Source: Paracoccus laeviglucosivorans (GTDB taxonomy: Bacteria > Pseudomonadota > Alphaproteobacteria > Rhodobacterales > Rhodobacteraceae). Taken from it: DNA of 64,000 nucleotides. Below the pieces are notes generated by a model that was not told the origin of the DNA, did no database searches, and saw only the letters and a list, made by a program, of their open reading frames with translations. Made by a program: the position numbers and the translations under genes. The stretch is from the NCBI RefSeq assembly GCF_900182695.1, contig NZ_FXTK01000006.1:62001-126000 (forward strand), read 5' to 3'. Positions 60,929 to 64,000 of this stretch are shown here, one piece after another. The number at the start of each line of letters is the position of its first letter. The stretch's first letter is position 1.

Positions 60929-61485
60929 ACCTGCCCGCGCTATATGTGCTGCGCCATGGTCAGACCGAATGGAATCTGGCCGGGCGCTTTCAGGGGCGCA
61001 GCGATTCACCTTTGACCGCGCTGGGGCGTGCGCAGGCGGGGCGGCAGGCTGAATTGGTGGCGGCATTGCCCGATGATCTGCTGCGTTTTAGCAGTCCGGC
61101 GGGCAGGGCGGTCGAAACCGCGCGCATCGTGTTCAGGGGGCGGGCCTTTATGCAGGACGACCGCCTGCACGAAATCGATGTGGGGGATTTCACCGGATCA
61201 AGCGAGGCTGATCTGCGCGCCGCCCATCCCGCGATTTTCGCAGATGGCGGCATCGGCTGGTATGATCGCACCCCGAACGGCGAGGGTTTCGCCGCGCTTG
61301 AGGCGCGGGTGCGCGATTTCCTTGCCGATCTTGACGGACCTGCGGTGATCGTCACGCATGGCATCACACTGCGCATGATTTGTGCGCTGGTGATGGGACT
61401 GCCGGCAGCCCGCATGGCCGAGATCGAGATGACCCAAGGCGCGCTGCACCATATCGGCGCAGGCACGCATCGGATTACGCTTTAG
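60919..61485 (+). CDS. Histidine phosphatase (phosphoglycerate mutase-like) family protein
   Basis: A 188-residue histidine phosphatase. The catalytic RHGQTEWN loop is near residues 12-19, a second His is in [12 protein letters not shown], and Glu in [11 protein letters not shown]. Substrate preference (phosphoglycerate, fructose-2,6-bisphosphate, alpha-ribazole phosphate and others) is open. It starts ten bases inside hemF and its TAG interlocks with the stop of the acetyltransferase. Confidence 0.9.
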   Translation: MGLNLPALYVLRHGQTEWNLAGRFQGRSDSPLTALGRAQAGRQAELVAALPDDLLRFSSPAGRAVETARIVFRGRAFMQDDRLHEIDVGDFTGSSEADLRAAHPAIFADGGIGWYDRTPNGEGFAALEARVRDFLADLDGPAVIVTHGITLRMICALVMGLPAARMAEIEMTQGALHHIGAGTHRITL

Positions 61486-62027
61486 TCCTTGATCAGCGGG
61501 CGGGCGGGGTTGCCCACGACCGTCGCGCCTTCGGGCACGTCGCGCGTGACGACTGCGCCCGCGCCGATGATCGCGCCTGCGCCGACGGTGATGCCGGGCA
61601 GGATGATCGCGCCGCCGCCGACCCATACATCGTCGCCGATTGTCACGGGCTTGCCCCACTCGACCCCGGTGGCGCGACGGGCGCGTTCACGCGGACGATC
61701 CTCGGTCAGCAATTGGACGCCTGTGCCGAACTGGCAGCGTGCGCCGATGCGGATTTCACAGATATCCATGAAAAAGCAGCCAAAATTGACGAAGCAATCC
61801 GGGCCGAAATGGATATGCTTGCCGTAATCTACATGGAATGGCGTGCGGATGACCGTCCCGTTCCATGTGCCCAACAGCTGCGTCAGGATACGGGCGCGCG
61901 TCTTGTCGCCAATGATCGTGGAATTGTAGTCGCGCATCAGACCCTGAGCGGTCTTGCGCATGGCGACCAATTCCCCATCGCCGGGGGCATAGGGCCGCCC
62001 GGCCAGCATGTCCTCGCGCGCCGTCAA
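61482..62027 (-). CDS. maa: Maltose O-acetyltransferase-type hexapeptide acyltransferase
   Basis: A 181-residue left-handed beta-helix enzyme. The N-terminal [18 protein letters not shown] and hexapeptide repeats with the [24 protein letters not shown] segment match Maa/LacA acetyltransferases, which transfer acetyl from acetyl-CoA to sugar hydroxyls. The catalytic His is in [11 protein letters not shown]. It overlaps the SufT-like gene by four bases. Confidence 0.9.
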   Translation of the reverse strand: MTAREDMLAGRPYAPGDGELVAMRKTAQGLMRDYNSTIIGDKTRARILTQLLGTWNGTVIRTPFHVDYGKHIHFGPDCFVNFGCFFMDICEIRIGARCQFGTGVQLLTEDRPRERARRATGVEWGKPVTIGDDVWVGGGAIILPGITVGAGAIIGAGAVVTRDVPEGATVVGNPARPLIKD

Positions 62028-62383
62028 ATGAACCCAAGCTCCAGACGGGCCTCGTCAGACATCATGTCCATGCCCCATTGCGGCTGGAAGGTCATTTCCA
62101 CATCGACCTGCTTGACGCCGGGGATCGCTTCGACGGCATCAGCGACCCAGCCGGGCATTTCGCCTGCGACCGGGCAGCCGGGGGCTGTCAGCGTCATGAT
62201 GACCCGCACGGCATTCGCGTCGTCGATGGCGATGGTATAGATCAGGCCAAGATCGAAGATGTTGACCGGAATCTCCGGGTCATAAACAGTTCTGCACGCT
62301 TCGACGATGCTGTCGTAAAGCGGATGTTCGGTGCTGGAAGGCGCAATCAGCGGATCGCCTTCCTGAAGATTCTCGGTGCTCAT
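62024..62383 (-). CDS. MIP18/DUF59 Fe-S assembly protein (SufT-like)
   Basis: A 119-residue protein with the DUF59 pattern [19 protein letters not shown] and [13 protein letters not shown], where the single Cys is the reactive residue. In SUF systems such proteins help Fe-S cluster maturation. Other suf genes are not in the window. A short N-terminal arm precedes the domain. It overlaps the acetyltransferase start by four bases, an odd pairing. Confidence 0.9.
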   Translation of the reverse strand: MSTENLQEGDPLIAPSSTEHPLYDSIVEACRTVYDPEIPVNIFDLGLIYTIAIDDANAVRVIMTLTAPGCPVAGEMPGWVADAVEAIPGVKQVDVEMTFQPQWGMDMMSDEARLELGFI

Positions 62384-62471
62384 TCGTGGAGTCCTGTCAA
62401 TGCTTGGCGCATATATAGGACCGTGGCCCGCCGGGGTCCAGACCGCAACCCCAAGGCGCGGAATAGGCGCG

Positions 62472-63212
62472 TCAGAAACGGAAATTCAGACGACGCGCCA
62501 CGCCGATGCTGATCGAGGGCTGGCCCTTTTCTTCGACGATCGGGCTGTCGGCCGCATCGCCCATCAGGCGACCATAGGTGACCTTGCCCAGAAGCGAGGT
62601 GTCGGGCGTCAGCATATAACGCGCCTCAAGGCTGATATTGGCCCGATAGGGGCCACCATCGGGATCATAGGCCGAATATCCGCTGGACACTGCTTCCGAA
62701 TCCGAGACGCCGAAATAGGTGCCGGTGAACTTGTCATCGCCCAATTCCAGCTCGGCCCCGGTCCACAGGGTCAGCTTGTCGTTCGGCTCAAAGCGGTATT
62801 TCGTGCCGATTTCGCCGACCACGCCGTCATGGCCGCCAAAGCCCTTGCGCACCGCGCCATAGCTGGTGAAGGGTCCGGTGACATAGTTCACGCGCAGACC
62901 CAGTTCGCCCGCGCGGTCGATGTCGTCCAGCCCTTGCAGGCGGTCGTAATCGCTGCTGTCGCGGTCGCCCATGTAGCGCAGCGACGGGATGAACGAAAAG
63001 CCCTGCTTTTCGCCTTCGGGGGTGCCCAGCGTCACGTTCTTCAGGATGAACCACGGCGAGGCGTTATTGTCGCCCGAACCCATATATTCCGGGCTGTAGC
63101 TTGCGCCGATCCCTGCATCCAAGGATACCTGATCGACGTCCAGAAATGACTGCGCCACGGCGGGGGCAGCCAACGAGGTCGAGATCAGGGTAAGGGCAAG
63201 AAGGCGGCGCAT
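62472..63212 (-). CDS. MipA/OmpV-family outer-membrane protein
   Basis: About 246 residues: signal peptide (MRRLLALTLISTSLAAPAVA), then a beta-barrel pattern with alternating aromatic/hydrophobic strands ending ISIGVARRLNFRF, the terminal Phe being typical for BAM-inserted barrels. DAGIGASYSPEYMGSGD is characteristic of MipA/OmpV. Roles reported for the family include scaffold for murein hydrolase/polymerase (MipA) and porin-like functions. ATG 63212 has GGAA upstream; a GTG at 63224 would add four residues. Confidence 0.88.
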   Translation of the reverse strand: MRRLLALTLISTSLAAPAVAQSFLDVDQVSLDAGIGASYSPEYMGSGDNNASPWFILKNVTLGTPEGEKQGFSFIPSLRYMGDRDSSDYDRLQGLDDIDRAGELGLRVNYVTGPFTSYGAVRKGFGGHDGVVGEIGTKYRFEPNDKLTLWTGAELELGDDKFTGTYFGVSDSEAVSSGYSAYDPDGGPYRANISLEARYMLTPDTSLLGKVTYGRLMGDAADSPIVEEKGQPSISIGVARRLNFRF

Positions 63213-63314
63213 CAATTTTTCCACTTATGTCTAAGTTCGACCAATGGGCGATTCGCTGCTTTGCGGCAACCCAACAATGACATATTGCCGATCAAAAAGC
63301 TGTAGCTGTTGCAA

Positions 63315-64000
63315 TCAGGCGCGCTCGGCTGCCTCCAGACGTTCCAGCGCCTTCATCCACAGGCTTTCCGCACGGCTCATCGCCTCGGTCGCTTCTGAAT
63401 GCTTGCGACCGTAGGCTTCTGCGCGGGATTTGTCGTCATAGGTCGCGGGATCGGCCATGATCTTGTCCAGCTTTTCCAGCATCTCGGTCAGCTTTTCGAT
63501 CCGCTCCTCGGCCTTGCGAGCCTCGGCGCGCAGTTCAAGGATGCGGTCACGCGAGGGGCGCTTTGCCGCCTTGGGTTCGGGCTTGGGCGTATAGGTCTGT
63601 TCGCCCGACAAAAGCATCCGGCGATAGTCGTCCAGATCGCCCTGCCACGGCTCGACCGCGCCCTGATCGACCAGCCAAAGCCGGTCCGCAACAAGGCTTA
63701 GCAGGTGCATGTCGTGGCTGACCAGCACGACGGCGCCGGTATAGTCGTTCAGTGCCTCGGTCAAAGCCTCGCGGGATTCGATGTCGAGGTGGTTGGTCGG
63801 TTCGTCAAGGATCAGCAGATGCGGCGCGTCGATCGTCGCCAGCAGCAGCGAAAGCCGCGCCTTTTGACCGCCCGAAAGCTGGCCGACCAGCGTCGTGGCC
63901 TGTGCCTCCATCAGGCCAAAGCCCGCCAGTCTTGCGCGATGCTTGGGCGGGGCCTCATTGGGACGCATCCGCCGGACGTGATCCAGCGGGGTTTCGTCCA
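63315..64000 (-). CDS. ABC-F family ATPase, C-terminal part (N-terminus beyond the window)
   Basis: The reading frame runs in from the right edge (…ETPLDHVRRMRPNEAPP), so only the second half is seen. It has LSGGQKARLSL, Walker B LLILDEPTNHLDIE and VSHDMHLL, the hallmark of ABC-F proteins, with a C-terminal coiled coil (ELRAEARKAEERIEKLTEML). ABC-F proteins act on ribosomes or as Uup-type; no membrane domain is present. The Walker A region lies outside the window. Confidence 0.9.
   Translation of the reverse strand, partial: DETPLDHVRRMRPNEAPPKHRARLAGFGLMEAQATTLVGQLSGGQKARLSLLLATIDAPHLLILDEPTNHLDIESREALTEALNDYTGAVVLVSHDMHLLSLVADRLWLVDQGAVEPWQGDLDDYRRMLLSGEQTYTPKPEPKAAKRPSRDRILELRAEARKAEERIEKLTEMLEKLDKIMADPATYDDKSRAEAYGRKHSEATEAMSRAESLWMKALERLEAAERA

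Overview
The window looks like ordinary chromosome of a high-GC alphaproteobacterium of the Rhodobacterales, most likely Paracoccus or a close relative. The main signs are a SAM/SAH-type riboswitch in front of metK, the infA-maf-RNase G-yacG and rpmF-plsX-fabH-ihfA-merR strings, the bolA / J-domain divergent pair, a two-domain dCTP deaminase and a free-standing NDUFS6-type zinc protein. The taxonomic call is inference. I see no phage, transposase, CRISPR array or plasmid gene.

Layout. 1-575: end-truncated metallophosphoesterase. 926-6197: five-gene peptide/dipeptide ABC importer (binding protein, two permeases, two ATPases) with overlapping start/stop codons. 6288-8573: EpmB/KamA-like radical SAM protein, a gluconate-5-dehydrogenase-like SDR behind a 14-bp palindrome, and a small secreted poly-Asp protein. 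8640-10921: infA-maf-RNase G-yacG and tRNA-Phe, all on the minus strand. 11073-18466: a compact six-gene minus-strand signalling operon (NarX-like kinase, NarL-like regulator, XRE/short-chain-acyl regulator, small membrane protein, SSS-transporter/histidine-kinase fusion, orphan FliM/SpoA protein). 18545-23039: RND efflux pump without an outer-membrane gene. 23262-26883: acyl-CoA synthetase, tRNA-Gly, DUF1489 protein and MFS exporter. 26937-27268: two tRNA-Glu genes. 27370-34041: recJ, glpX, bolA, J-domain protein, metK with its riboswitch, lnt. 34051-42067: RhlE-type helicase, argS, SPOR protein, nagZ, scpA, scpB. 42064-47061: dCTP deaminase, tRNA-Pro, merR-ihfA, DksA-like protein, fabH-plsX-rpmF. 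47328-49864: a divergent sulfotransferase / GT14-like glycosyltransferase pair. 49884-57180: HIT protein, ABC ATPase, NDUFS6-like protein, polA, universal stress protein, DacA-SPOR. 57430-61485: clpS, RsmC-like methylase, an SDR with a degenerate active site, lipoprotein, hemF, histidine phosphatase. 61482-64000: acetyltransferase, SufT-like protein, MipA/OmpV protein and an ABC-F ATPase running off the right edge.

Genes are packed tightly. Same-strand neighbours often overlap by 1 or 4 bases, and three convergent pairs have interlocked stop codons. Four copies of a 21-22 nt intergenic motif (GGGTATTW-N2-R-GAACC-R-AGAA) all lie 30-44 nt downstream of a stop codon in the sense orientation, usually with GC-rich hairpins.

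The most attractive candidate for an undescribed system is the six-gene signalling operon. It has the parts of a CrbS/CrbR-type acetate switch, plus a short-chain acyl-CoA-type XRE regulator and a FliM/SpoA protein far from any flagellar gene. The sulfotransferase/GT14 pair and the 3'-flanking repeat are the next best leads.
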